Assembly (NCBI GenBank): GCA_023421505.1 | Contig: JAEZTJ010000009.1 | Location: forward strand, 62,001 to 126,000 | DNA from: Bacillota bacterium | Lineage (GTDB): Bacteria; Bacillota; Clostridia; Lachnospirales; Lachnospiraceae | Length of the DNA stretch: 64,000 nucleotides | Direction of reading: 5' to 3' | In this document: in pieces, positions 35,443-44,460 of the stretch | Numbering within the stretch: position 1 is the first letter of the stretch | How the letters are laid out: the number at the start of each line of letters is the position of its first letter | Position numbers and translations under genes: made by a program | Notes under the pieces: model-generated | The model's database searches: none | What the model was told of the DNA's origin: nothing | Seen by the model: only the letters and a program-made list of their open reading frames with translations

Positions 35443-35676
35443 GGCTTAATTATAAGTTAGTCAATAATATATTATTAGTTTATTATAAATCTTGCTAACC
35501 CATAGTATTTGTACTTATTTGTAATCTTCATTACTACTGAGATGTTTAGTGTTGAAAATGATATAGTATGGAATAATTATATTAACGTAAGAATACTATT
35601 CGTTTAGGCTTGTGTTGAATAGTTCTAATTTATATAGTATAATCTAATTCGTACTTATATACAGGAGGAATTAAGG

Positions 35677-37581
35677 ATGTCAAATAGGAAAAATAATACC
35701 AAGCAACGAACGAGTAATGCAGCAATTAGAATTGAAAGTGGCAAGAGTAGTAAAAATAGAATAGTAAACGATGATAAAAAGAAGAACTATTATTTAATAC
35801 CTATATTTATTGTAATTTGTATTATTCCATTAATTATGAAATATAAGTTATATGATAGCGGTATGTCAAAGTATACTTGGTTTAACACGAATGGAAGCAG
35901 AGAAGATTATTTCTTGTATTATAAACAGTGGTGGGTAGTAATCATATCAGGCCTTATGATTACGATTACTGCATTTAAGACTTATTTTGATAAAAAAAGT
36001 ATTCGCTTTCTACCTGTATTTATTCCTTTAGCTGTTTACGCTGCATTATCTCTATTATCTGCAGTATTTTCTAAGTATTCATCCTTTAGTTATTCCGGTA
36101 GTTTTGATCAGTTTGAAAATGTATTTGCTTTACTTGGGTATTGTGTGATTGCATATTATACTTTTCTATTTATTAAAAATGAGCATGACTTAAGAACACT
36201 AGTTACATATATATTAATAGCAGCATTTATTATGAGCGTTATTGGTATAATGCAATTTATAGGTCATGATTTGAATATGACTGAATTTGGAAAGGGATTA
36301 ATTTTTCCTAGTGAGTTTATTAAAACACATGATATTTCATTAAATTTTGGTAATAATAGAGTATATCTAACTTTATTTAATCCAAATTATGTAGGAGTCT
36401 ATGTTGCATTATTGTTACCTATAATTATGCTTCTTCTGCTTTTTACGAAAAAGATAAAACATATTATTATTTTAGCATTTGCTATGATTGGACTAGCCAT
36501 CTGTATTGTAGGCTCTGGTTCAGTTACGGGTATCTTATGTGCAGGTATAGCTATTCTTTTTGCACTTGTATTTATGTGGCGCTATTTATTAAAGAGAATT
36601 TATATAACAATTCCAGTAATAATACTATTAATCATTTCATTGTTTGTAGCAAATAGTCTGACTGACAGAGTAATTGAACAACGTATAAAAAATATGTTTA
36701 AGAATAATTCTTGGACCTACCCTATTTCTGAAATGAATACGAATGATGATAATGTTTCATTGACATATAATCAAAATAAACTATATGTTACGTATTCATT
36801 AAATGATGATCAAACAGCGTCAATCATACCGTATGATAAAGATATGAATCCAATCCCCTGTACCTATGACGCAGCAACGAATACACTGTCTATTACTGAT
36901 GAAAAATTTGCAGGTATTACTTTAGGGGTAGAGCAAAATGGCATATTTTATATAAATACTGCGAATAAGAATTGGTACTTTTCTAATCAAACAGGAGACG
37001 GAAAATATTATTATATAAATGATGTAGGTAAGTTTGACAAATTATATACTGCACCCTCAAAGTTTTTTGAGGGTAACGAGTTATTTGCTAGTAACCGTGG
37101 TTACATTTGGTCGAGAAGTATTCCCCTGTTGAAAAAGTATATTATTTTGGGTTCAGGTCCGGATACTTATACACTGGTATATCCGCAGAATGATTATTTA
37201 AATATGACGAAGTCAAACTTAGGAGGAGGTATTCTTACAAAACCACATAATTTATATCTTCAAAAGGGGATACAAACAGGTGTCTTGTCATTAATAGCTT
37301 ATCTTATATTCTATGGCATGTATTTTATATCCAGTGTTCGTTTGTATATAAAGGGAAGATTTAACAGTTACTATGCTAAAGTAGGTATTGCAGTTTTTAT
37401 TGGTACTTTTGCCTATATGTTAACAGGTGTCACTAACGATTCAAGTATAACTACAGCTCCTGTATACTGGGCGATTATGGGAGTAGGCATAGCTGCAAAT
37501 AATTTGGCTAAACCCCTAATATTAGAGGAAACTGCTAAATTAAAAGGAGATAGAAAAAATATTATAGGTAGCAAAGAATAG
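35677..37581 (+). CDS. O-antigen ligase/polymerase-like membrane protein
   Basis: The 634-aa protein has a basic cytoplasmic N-terminus (1-35) and about 12 membrane helices. A family-like core (FGNNRVYLTLFNPNYVGVYVALLLPIIMLL near residues 225-255) is followed by a large external loop of about 130 residues (330-460). Then come ILGSGPDTYTLVYPQN and KPHNLYLQKGIQTG, the conserved Asp and His motifs of the Wzy_C/WaaL group. Such proteins ligate or polymerise lipid-linked glycans; in Gram-positives, relatives act as S-layer O-oligosaccharyltransferases. The position directly after the surface protein gene supports that role, as inference. AGGAGG precedes the ATG. Confidence 0.75.
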   Translation: MSNRKNNTKQRTSNAAIRIESGKSSKNRIVNDDKKKNYYLIPIFIVICIIPLIMKYKLYDSGMSKYTWFNTNGSREDYFLYYKQWWVVIISGLMITITAFKTYFDKKSIRFLPVFIPLAVYAALSLLSAVFSKYSSFSYSGSFDQFENVFALLGYCVIAYYTFLFIKNEHDLRTLVTYILIAAFIMSVIGIMQFIGHDLNMTEFGKGLIFPSEFIKTHDISLNFGNNRVYLTLFNPNYVGVYVALLLPIIMLLLLFTKKIKHIIILAFAMIGLAICIVGSGSVTGILCAGIAILFALVFMWRYLLKRIYITIPVIILLIISLFVANSLTDRVIEQRIKNMFKNNSWTYPISEMNTNDDNVSLTYNQNKLYVTYSLNDDQTASIIPYDKDMNPIPCTYDAATNTLSITDEKFAGITLGVEQNGIFYINTANKNWYFSNQTGDGKYYYINDVGKFDKLYTAPSKFFEGNELFASNRGYIWSRSIPLLKKYIILGSGPDTYTLVYPQNDYLNMTKSNLGGGILTKPHNLYLQKGIQTGVLSLIAYLIFYGMYFISSVRLYIKGRFNSYYAKVGIAVFIGTFAYMLTGVTNDSSITTAPVYWAIMGVGIAANNLAKPLILEETAKLKGDRKNIIGSKE

Positions 37582-37919
37582 TAATAGTTTGAGTAAAATT
37601 AGGTTTCAGAAATGATAGCACTGTATTTAACCTATTAGCAGTTAAATTGATAGTTGCAACTAATATTGAAATCATAATATAGTATATAAAGTAGTCTATC
37701 TACATGATATATTTAATTGCTCTTCTAAGATATCAATAATGTCGGAAAAAAGGTAAGAATTGACTATTTATATGTTGAAGCTTCCCAAAACTGAAACATT
37801 CAAATGTTCAAAAAGAGATCTGATACACTTTTTGTGAGTTTCACAAAGAGCATTTATGAGATGAACTTTTGTCCCTGATATCATATTAATAATTATAACT
37901 AAAAATAATTTACATGGTT
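37582..37919. other. Intergenic stretch with one small hairpin
   Basis: About 340 AT-rich bases without a credible gene. A perfect TTTGTGA-gtt-TCACAAA hairpin at 37831-37847 is the only notable structure. Confidence 0.5.
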
Positions 37920-37964
37920 AAACCGCAGTATAGGCTTATAGCAAGCTTATACTGCGGTTTATTT
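37920..37964. terminator. Bidirectional terminator between the ligase-like gene and pflB
   Basis: AAACCGCAGTATA pairs with TATACTGCGGTTT, with an inner GCTT/AAGC stem and a TTTATTTT tract on the plus strand. pflB ends toward it on the minus strand. Confidence 0.8.
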
Positions 37965-38036
37965 TACTGCTTCTATAATATTGGTAGTTCTAGCTTGCTT
38001 ACTTCCTTTCATTTACTCTTTTGTAATAACCAATAA

Positions 38037-40262
38037 TTACAATTTACTATGAAAGGTTCTTGCAATTACTTCATCCTGTTGCTTTGGACTTAATGAGTTA
38101 AAACGTACGGCATACCCAGAGACACGGATGGTTAGGTTGGGATATTTTTCAGGGTGTTCCTTGGCATCTAATAATAAGGCACGGTCTAAAACATTGACAT
38201 TAATATGATGGCCACTTTGAGAAAAATATCCATCAAGTAATGCGGTTAAGTTTTTTGTTTGCTCTGTTCTGGTTTTACCTAAAGTGTCTGGAGTTATGGA
38301 AAAGGTATAGGAGATGCCGTCTTGGCAACTATCGTAATGAAGCTTGGCTACTGAGCATAAAGAGGCTAATGCACCTTTCTTATCTCTTCCATGCATTGGG
38401 TTAGCTCCCGGTGCAAAGGGTGTGCCTGCCTTTCTTCCATCTGGGGTTGAACCGGTCTTATTACCGTATACAACATTACTGGTAATTGTCAGTATCGATA
38501 AGGTGTGTTTTGCGTTTCGATAGGTTGGATGACTCCTAAGTGCGGTGATAAATTCATCTACGATTTTAAGTGCAATTTGGTCAACCCTATCATCGTTGTT
38601 ACCAAACGCGGGATATTCACCATCTATTATAAAATCAGAAATGATACCTCGTTCATCCTTTACGGGCTTTACTTTAGCATATTTAATAGCACTAAGCGAA
38701 TCAGCAACTACAGAAAGTCCGGCTATTCCAAAGCCCATAAGTCTTTCGACTTTTGTATCGTGTAAAGCCATTTGAAGCTTTTCATAGGCATACTTATCAT
38801 GCATATAATGAATAACATTCATCGTATTAGCATAAAGTCCACATAACCAATGCATCATTGGGATAAGATTGTTCATTACTTTGTCATAATCTAATATCTC
38901 GTCTTCCGCATAACTTTCTATCTGTGGACCGATTTGCTCTCCGCTTTTCTCATCACGGCCGCCATTTAAACTCATTAACAAAACTTTAGCCAAGTTGCAG
39001 CGTGCGCCGAAGAATTGCATCTGTTTGCCGATACGCATAGCTGATACACAGCAGGCAATTCCATAATCATCACCATACTCAGGGCGCATTAAATCATCAT
39101 TTTCATATTGGATGGAATCTGTTTCAATTGACATTTTCGCACAGTAATTTTTAAATGCTTCAGGAAGTTTGCTTGACCAAAGTACAGTTAGGTTGGGCTC
39201 AGGTGCAGGGGAAAGGGTTGAGAGGGTATTTAAAAAGCGGTAGCTATTCTTAGTTACCATACTGCGTCCATCCTCGGTTATGCCGCCGATTGATTCAGTA
39301 ACCCAGGTAGGATCACCAGCATACAATTCATTATACTCAGGGGTCCGCAGTTGTCTTGCCATACGTAGTTTTAGAACAAACTGATCAATGATTTCCTGAG
39401 CTTGAATTTCTGTAATAATACCTTTTTTTAAGTCTCTCTCAAAGTAGATATCTAAAAAGGTTGAAGTTCTTCCTAAGGACATTGCAGCACCGTTTTGTTC
39501 TTTGATAGCGCCAAGATATGCAAAATAAAGCCATTGAACAGCTTCTCTGGCATTTGAAGCCGGAGAAGAGATATCAAAGCCATAATCAGAAGCCATTTTT
39601 TTTAGTTGATTGAGAAAATCAATCTGTCTATATAACTCTTCCAATGTACGTATATTCTCATCATTCATTTCCTTAAGTCCAAGGGCTTGCTTATCATTTT
39701 CCTTCTGTTCGATTAAAAAATCAACACCATATAGAGCAACTCTTCGATAATCGCCTATAATTCTACCCCTTCCGTAGGCGTCAGGAAGACCTGTAATTAC
39801 TCCGCACTTTCTGGCGTTTCTCATCTCCGGAGTGTATACACGGAAGACACCATCATTATGTGTAGTGCGATAGCGAAAATGTTCCTCCACCTCTTTCGAG
39901 AGAGTATAACCATATGCTTCACAAGCCTGGCGTGCCATTCTAATACCACCGAATGGATTTACTCCTCTTTTTAATGGAGCATCTGTTTGAAAACCGAAGA
40001 TGATTTCATTTTCTTTATCCAAGTAGGATGGTTTGTACGTAAGAAGAGAACTTACCTTATCCGTATTTATAGATAATACACCTTTTTCATGTTCTATTTT
40101 TGTTAGCTCCATATATTTTGTATTTAATTTTGTTGTGCGAGCCGTTGCAGTAGTCAGAAAATTTTCGTCTCCTTCATAGGGAGTATAATTATTTAGAATG
40201 AAATCTCGTACATTAATATCTGTTTGCCATTTACCGGGCTTAAAATCATACCAAGCATTCAT
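38037..40262 (-). CDS. pflB: Formate C-acetyltransferase (pyruvate formate-lyase)
   Basis: This 741-aa glycyl-radical enzyme converts pyruvate and CoA to acetyl-CoA and formate. The catalytic cysteine pair is C404-C405 in GIACCVSAMRIG, and the radical glycine is G716 in IRVSGYAVRF near the C-terminus. The N-terminal WYDFKPGKWQTDINVRDFI is typical of PflB rather than glycerol or choline lyases. The gene is preceded by a ZTP riboswitch and its terminator on the same strand. No activating-enzyme gene (pflA) follows it; transcription ends instead toward the hairpin at 37920. Length is close to the family norm. Confidence 0.97.
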   Translation of the reverse strand: MNAWYDFKPGKWQTDINVRDFILNNYTPYEGDENFLTTATARTTKLNTKYMELTKIEHEKGVLSINTDKVSSLLTYKPSYLDKENEIIFGFQTDAPLKRGVNPFGGIRMARQACEAYGYTLSKEVEEHFRYRTTHNDGVFRVYTPEMRNARKCGVITGLPDAYGRGRIIGDYRRVALYGVDFLIEQKENDKQALGLKEMNDENIRTLEELYRQIDFLNQLKKMASDYGFDISSPASNAREAVQWLYFAYLGAIKEQNGAAMSLGRTSTFLDIYFERDLKKGIITEIQAQEIIDQFVLKLRMARQLRTPEYNELYAGDPTWVTESIGGITEDGRSMVTKNSYRFLNTLSTLSPAPEPNLTVLWSSKLPEAFKNYCAKMSIETDSIQYENDDLMRPEYGDDYGIACCVSAMRIGKQMQFFGARCNLAKVLLMSLNGGRDEKSGEQIGPQIESYAEDEILDYDKVMNNLIPMMHWLCGLYANTMNVIHYMHDKYAYEKLQMALHDTKVERLMGFGIAGLSVVADSLSAIKYAKVKPVKDERGIISDFIIDGEYPAFGNNDDRVDQIALKIVDEFITALRSHPTYRNAKHTLSILTITSNVVYGNKTGSTPDGRKAGTPFAPGANPMHGRDKKGALASLCSVAKLHYDSCQDGISYTFSITPDTLGKTRTEQTKNLTALLDGYFSQSGHHINVNVLDRALLLDAKEHPEKYPNLTIRVSGYAVRFNSLSPKQQDEVIARTFHSKL

Positions 40263-40475
40263 AAATTTCCTTTCCGCGCTTCGTAAGCCTTTTTATCGTG
40301 GCTATGCGCATGCAAAAATTTAATTGTTTTAGCAAATACACAAACGGTTGAGTGGAAGATTTAAGTACTTATTTTTGTGTATGTACCGAGGACTCTCTTA
40401 AGAATGCTAAAGCAGTCCGAAACAACTAAGTGAAATAGTAGGGATAATTGATGCTCAGGTATTAAAAATATGAAT
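40263..40475. other. Leader between the riboswitch terminator and pflB
   Basis: About 210 bases of pflB leader after the riboswitch terminator. AGGAAA precedes the pflB ATG. No ORF or second aptamer is recognised. Confidence 0.5.
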
Positions 40476-40507
40476 CATAAAACCGCCTGAGCATTTGCCC
40501 AGGCGGT
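40476..40507 (-). terminator. Expression-platform terminator of the ZTP riboswitch
   Basis: On the minus strand ACCGCCTG and GC pair with GC and CAGGCGGT, followed by TTTTAT. The left arm is shared with the 3' part of the aptamer, so ligand binding should prevent termination. Confidence 0.9.
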
Positions 40508-40589
40508 CGACATTCGTTAATCAGCTTTATTCTAGCAAGCTTTCTATCGGTCCCTCGTGGTTAACCACACATCCGCCAGTTCCGATATA
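40494..40589 (-). promoter_or_regulatory. ZTP (pfl motif) riboswitch upstream of pflB
   Basis: Read on the minus strand, the aptamer has the conserved first half ATCGGAACTGGCGG, a GTGGTTAACCAC hairpin, then GGGACCGAT, and the hallmark 3' block CCGCCTGGGCA. This is the pfl RNA, which binds ZTP/ZMP, signals of 10-formyl-tetrahydrofolate shortage. It overlaps an intrinsic terminator, giving the usual ON switch. Formate from PFL feeds the folate one-carbon pool, which explains the link to pflB. It begins almost exactly at the predicted transcription start. Confidence 0.92.
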
Positions 40590-40593
40590 TTCA

Positions 40594-40622
40594 ATTATAA
40601 AATCAATAATGAAGCTTGTCAA
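40594..40622 (-). promoter_or_regulatory. Promoter of the ZTP riboswitch-pflB unit
   Basis: On the minus strand perfect TTGACA (40622-40617), a 17-base spacer and perfect TATAAT (40599-40594). Confidence 0.92.
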
Positions 40623-41012
40623 TGACGAGATATCTGATTTAATCTTATAAAATCTATTACATATAGTTATAATATAAATCAATGGTATTCAAATAATTCT
40701 ATTTACATATAGATTTCAAATTTTCATTCTATATCTAGGAGTAACTTTCTTCCAGGATATCAGGATATTTTATTTCCCGAAACGAGTATTATATGGGTAA
40801 ATGTCGACGTATTTACTGAAAGTGTAGAATACTCAGTAGATACATTTTTGAAGTAAAAGTAAAGTAATAAATAATTATAACCGTTAGAACGCAGGAGTAA
40901 AGTTTTAGTATCTATTGTGTATTCAATTTAATAATTAATGGGATTTTGGGTATTGTGAGTATATAACACTCTTCGTATTGCCTAAATTATGCTAAGATAC
41001 CATCATAAATAA
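40623..41012. other. Intergenic stretch with no recognised feature
   Basis: About 390 AT-rich bases between the pflB promoter and the end of the ECF gene on the same strand. I see no gene, repeat copy or strong hairpin. Confidence 0.5.
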
Positions 41013-41531
41013 TTACTTCTCTTCAACCATTTTTCTAATCTGTGGTACCTTTATCAAAACGGGTAAAATGATGGAAGCAAGGATAATTCCCATAGCATTT
41101 TGTAAAAGATTAAAAGGAATACTGATAGAAGCTGAAGCAAAATTTCCTAATAATATTCTATCGCATATGAAATAACCAAGTGTAACGATAATAGCTCCAA
41201 GTATACCCGCCATTATAATAGATTGTTTTCGAATATAGCGATAGGAGTAAGCAGCTATTACTGCTGTAAGTAATTTGATTATAAAGGTAGCTACCATATA
41301 CTGTGTTGCACCAGCAAAGAGATCTGCTAACATAGAACCTATTCCAGCGGACAAACCGCCATAGATGGGTCCAAGGATGATACCGGACATAAGTACAAGA
41401 GAATCACCGGGGTGAATATACCCTCCATTTGTATTAGGAATAGGGATATGCAAAAATAAAGTTACTACACAGGTCATTGCAGCGAATAAGGCAGCTGTTA
41501 CCAGTTTTGTTATCTTATTAGGATTGTACAT
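41013..41531 (-). CDS. ECF transporter S component (vitamin or precursor uptake)
   Basis: A 172-aa protein of about five to six membrane helices. It begins with the S-component signature KLVTAALFAAMTCVVTLFLHIPIP, and GGYIHPGDSLVLMSGIILGPIYGGLSAGIGSMLADL is the conserved central loop. S components bind a micronutrient and dock with a shared EcfA-A'-T module, absent here. The substrate cannot be fixed from the sequence, and no riboswitch is recognisable upstream to reveal it. GGAGGAAA precedes the ATG. Confidence 0.85.
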   Translation of the reverse strand: MYNPNKITKLVTAALFAAMTCVVTLFLHIPIPNTNGGYIHPGDSLVLMSGIILGPIYGGLSAGIGSMLADLFAGATQYMVATFIIKLLTAVIAAYSYRYIRKQSIIMAGILGAIIVTLGYFICDRILLGNFASASISIPFNLLQNAMGIILASIILPVLIKVPQIRKMVEEK

Positions 41532-42123
41532 TCGGTTTCCTCCACATAATTATTATAATATATACTATTATGATTTTCGAAGTATTTGCAGCTTGTATAG
41601 GTTTTATGTATTAGGTATAAAAGATTATTGAGGTATTTTATGCTGATTTGAATTTAGTATAACAATTCAGTAATGTAGATACAAAATAATAAGTCATTCA
41701 TCAGAATTTAATTGATTTCATTGAACACTTATGTTATCTCGAATTTTCCTTGTGAAAGCATAGCATACATTGATTCCATTTTCAAGTAGAGTTATTAATT
41801 TTCAAATGAATGCTTCAAGTAAATAAGAAACTTTGCAGATTAATATTATAAAATCACTTCTTATTAGCACGATATCATAATTTAAATCCATAAGTGAATT
41901 TACCAATTGATCATAAGGCACCATACGAAAAGTATCATAACGAATGATTTCTGATAAGTACTGTTATTTACTGCGAAGTTTGAGTCATTAAGTAATTTTC
42001 TTGAAAAATGCGAGTAGTCATATGAAACAATAGATTTCATAAAATAGAAAAATTTGTTTACTAATTTGGGAAGCTTATATTATAATAAATAATAAAGTTA
42101 TCGTTTTCTTTAGGAAGTAGAGC
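41532..42123. other. AT-rich intergenic region between divergent genes
   Basis: About 590 bases between the ECF gene (minus strand) and R1 copy C. No ORF with a ribosome binding site or known RNA is seen. Confidence 0.5.
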
Positions 42124-42211
42124 GAATAGTCTTGCAAAAGACATGCAGGCCCAAAGCCTCGCATACGAGGCTTATAAAGAATAGCTAAAGATGCTATTCT
42201 TCAGGATTTAT
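42124..42211 (+). repeat. Dispersed structured repeat R1, copy C (3' truncated)
   Basis: 88 bases from GAATAGTCTTGCAAAAGAC through GCCTCGCATACGAGGC and AAGAATAGC/GCTATTCTT to TCAGGATTTAT. It matches copy A closely and then stops; the GGCACAAACTAATTC tail is absent. It lies upstream of the YtvI-like gene. Confidence 0.85.
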
Positions 42212-42319
42212 CAAAAATAAAGTAAAAATTTAAAAGAATAATCTGTTCCAATGAAAGGGGCTTTTGCACCTAATAAACATTAAAATAATGAATGAACTTA
42301 TAAATGAATGGAGGTAATT

Positions 42320-43447
42320 ATGAAGGATTCCAAATTATCAATTTATATAAAAATAATAATTAATTTTCTGCTAGTTATTGCGATTGCATTATTTATGTTT
42401 TTAGTACTGCCCAGACTATTAAGCTTTTTTATGCCGCTTATTATAGGTTGGATTGTATCATTAATTGCTAATCCTCTTGTACGTTTTTTAGATAAACGAG
42501 TGAAGCTATTAAGAAAGCATAGTTCGTTTATTATCATTGTCACTGTTATTTTATTAATCGTAGGTATTATGACGGTTCTGTCGTTAGTTATATTTAAGGA
42601 AGCTAAGGAATTAGCAGACAATCTTCCTGTTATTATGGAGAACGCAAGAGAAAAATTTACCGGAGTAACAGAATATATCAGCGAAAAGACAAGGACTATG
42701 CCTGGAAGCGTACGTAATGCGATTGATAAAACAATTACAGGTATAGGTAATTATATTAATAACTTTACGAGTAATGACAATACAATTACGATTAATAGGG
42801 TAGGTCTATATGCGAAAAATGTAGCAGAAGGATTTCTGTATGTTATTATAACCATATTATCAGCTTATTTCTTCACTGCCTGCAAAGATGAGCTGGCTGC
42901 CGGTTTCAAAAAACATCTGCCGGAATCTATTATCAATTATTGGAGATTGATTTTTCATAATTTTAAAACTGCTTTTGGTGGATATTTTAAGGCACAATTT
43001 AAAATTATGCTGATTTTGATTGTAATTATGTTTGCTGGCTTTGAAATATTACAGGTGAGTTACTCGTTTTTAATTGCTTTAGGTATTGCATTTCTTGATT
43101 TTCTACCAGTATTTGGGACAGGTACAATCTTATGGCCTTGGGCTTTGATTGATGTCATATCAGGGAATTATATCAGGGCAGTTAGTCTTATAGCGATTTA
43201 TCTCATCTGCCAGATAATAAAGCAAATATTACAGCCCAAGATGGTAGGTGATAGTATTGGACTTCATCCCTTAGCAACCTTAATATTTCTATTTACCGGA
43301 TATAAGCTATATGGTGTGTTAGGAATGATAATTGGCATACCCGTAGGTATGGTTATAGTGAATTTGTATCGCATAGGAATGTTTGATCGTCTGATTAAAG
43401 GCTTTAAAATTATAGCTAATGATATAAATGAATATAGAAAGTTCTAA
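42320..43447 (+). CDS. AI-2E family / YtvI-like sporulation membrane protein
   Basis: The 375-aa protein has about eight membrane helices in the AI-2E transporter pattern. It opens with LSFFMPLIIGWIVSLIANPLVRFLDKR. The central soluble segment is ELADNLPVIMENAREKF, and the conserved core includes GIAFLDFLPVFGTGTILWPWALIDV and LQPKMVGDSIGLHPLATLIFLFTGYKLYGVLGMIIGIPVG. Length and motifs match YtvI, a sporulation membrane protein. The ATG at 42320 follows GGAGG; an upstream in-frame ATG at 42308 precedes it. The transported substrate is unknown. Confidence 0.82.
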   Translation: MKDSKLSIYIKIIINFLLVIAIALFMFLVLPRLLSFFMPLIIGWIVSLIANPLVRFLDKRVKLLRKHSSFIIIVTVILLIVGIMTVLSLVIFKEAKELADNLPVIMENAREKFTGVTEYISEKTRTMPGSVRNAIDKTITGIGNYINNFTSNDNTITINRVGLYAKNVAEGFLYVIITILSAYFFTACKDELAAGFKKHLPESIINYWRLIFHNFKTAFGGYFKAQFKIMLILIVIMFAGFEILQVSYSFLIALGIAFLDFLPVFGTGTILWPWALIDVISGNYIRAVSLIAIYLICQIIKQILQPKMVGDSIGLHPLATLIFLFTGYKLYGVLGMIIGIPVGMVIVNLYRIGMFDRLIKGFKIIANDINEYRKF

Positions 43448-43555
43448 TTTTTTTAAATAAGTCAAATGATGCATATACAAATGAGGAAATCAATGGTAAA
43501 ATGATACTAGCATGTAATATGCAAAAGATACCATTTAGAACTGAGGAGTATATGT

Positions 43556-44341
43556 ATGAAAAGTAATAGAATTGAAATGGAAAGTGAAGCAATTATTTCT
43601 GCCGATGAGATTAAACTAATACTAGATCAATATCGCATTGGTAAGAAACCGTTGGCAAAGCTGCTTGGTTGGGGGGAGACAACTATAATTCGTTATATGG
43701 AAGGTGATATACCGACCAATGAATATTCCAATAAACTAAGGACAATATTAGATGATCCCGAATTTTATTATGATATGTTATGTAAGAAAAAAGAGTATCT
43801 TACGAACGTAGCTTTTAAAAAGAGCAAAAAAGCAGTTTTGACAAAAATTATGGCTTCCAATATTTATGCTGCAGCGTATTATGCTGTAAATAAGTGTGAT
43901 ACAGATATATGTGCAGGATATATACAATATATACTATATTATACGCAAGCATTTTCACTGGCCTTATATGATAAGGAGATGTATCAGGAGGAGTGCAGTG
44001 CAAGTAATGGCCATATGCCATATAATAAAATTTATGAAAATATGAAGCGCTGTGGTATTCATTCTCTTGAGGGTGTTGAGGATTATCTTTCTGAGGAAGA
44101 TACAGAATTAATCGATTCTGTAATGGATAGCCTTCTATGGTACGGGCCAAAAGCATTAAATGTTATGTTGGCATATGAAAAGTCTCAGATGAAAATATCC
44201 AGAGATAAGTATAATAATAGAATAATTTCTAAAGAGAGTCTTAAAACGTATTTTAAAGATATGTTGGAGCAGCAGCAAATCACAAGTATTAAGGATATTC
44301 ATAAGTATATAGATCTGCTAATTACAGAAATTAGAGATTAA
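43556..44341 (+). CDS. HTH-Panacea (DUF4065) antitoxin-like protein
   Basis: A 261-aa protein. Residues 15-60 (ADEIKLILDQYRIGKKPLAKLLGWGETTIIRYMEGDIPTNEY) form an Xre/MqsA-like HTH. Residues about 105-215 resemble the Panacea (SocA-like) domain, notably CAGYIQYILYYTQAFSLALYDKEMYQEECSASNGHMPYNKIY, which fits the LxKLLYYaQxxxLAxxGxPLFxxxxxAxxxGPxxxxVY pattern. Panacea proteins act as antitoxins (PanA) to varied toxins. No toxin-like ORF is adjacent on either strand, so it may be an orphan or a regulator. GAGGAGTAT precedes the ATG. It lies 108 bp after the YtvI-like gene. Confidence 0.7.
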   Translation: MKSNRIEMESEAIISADEIKLILDQYRIGKKPLAKLLGWGETTIIRYMEGDIPTNEYSNKLRTILDDPEFYYDMLCKKKEYLTNVAFKKSKKAVLTKIMASNIYAAAYYAVNKCDTDICAGYIQYILYYTQAFSLALYDKEMYQEECSASNGHMPYNKIYENMKRCGIHSLEGVEDYLSEEDTELIDSVMDSLLWYGPKALNVMLAYEKSQMKISRDKYNNRIISKESLKTYFKDMLEQQQITSIKDIHKYIDLLITEIRD

Positions 44342-44375
44342 TGATAAAATATTGAGTAAGAAATAAAATAAAACA

Positions 44376-44431
44376 AATGCGTCTGTACCATATTGTAATT
44401 AAATATTACATAGGAAGCAGACGCATTATTT
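44376..44431. terminator. Bidirectional terminator between the Panacea gene and typA
   Basis: AATGCGTCTG pairs with CAGACGCATT, with an inner TGTAAT/ATTACA stem. On the minus strand it is followed by a T-rich tract suited to typA; on the plus strand ATTATTT follows. Confidence 0.85.
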
Positions 44432-44460
44432 AACTTAAGGAGCAGTGAAATAAAAAATCT

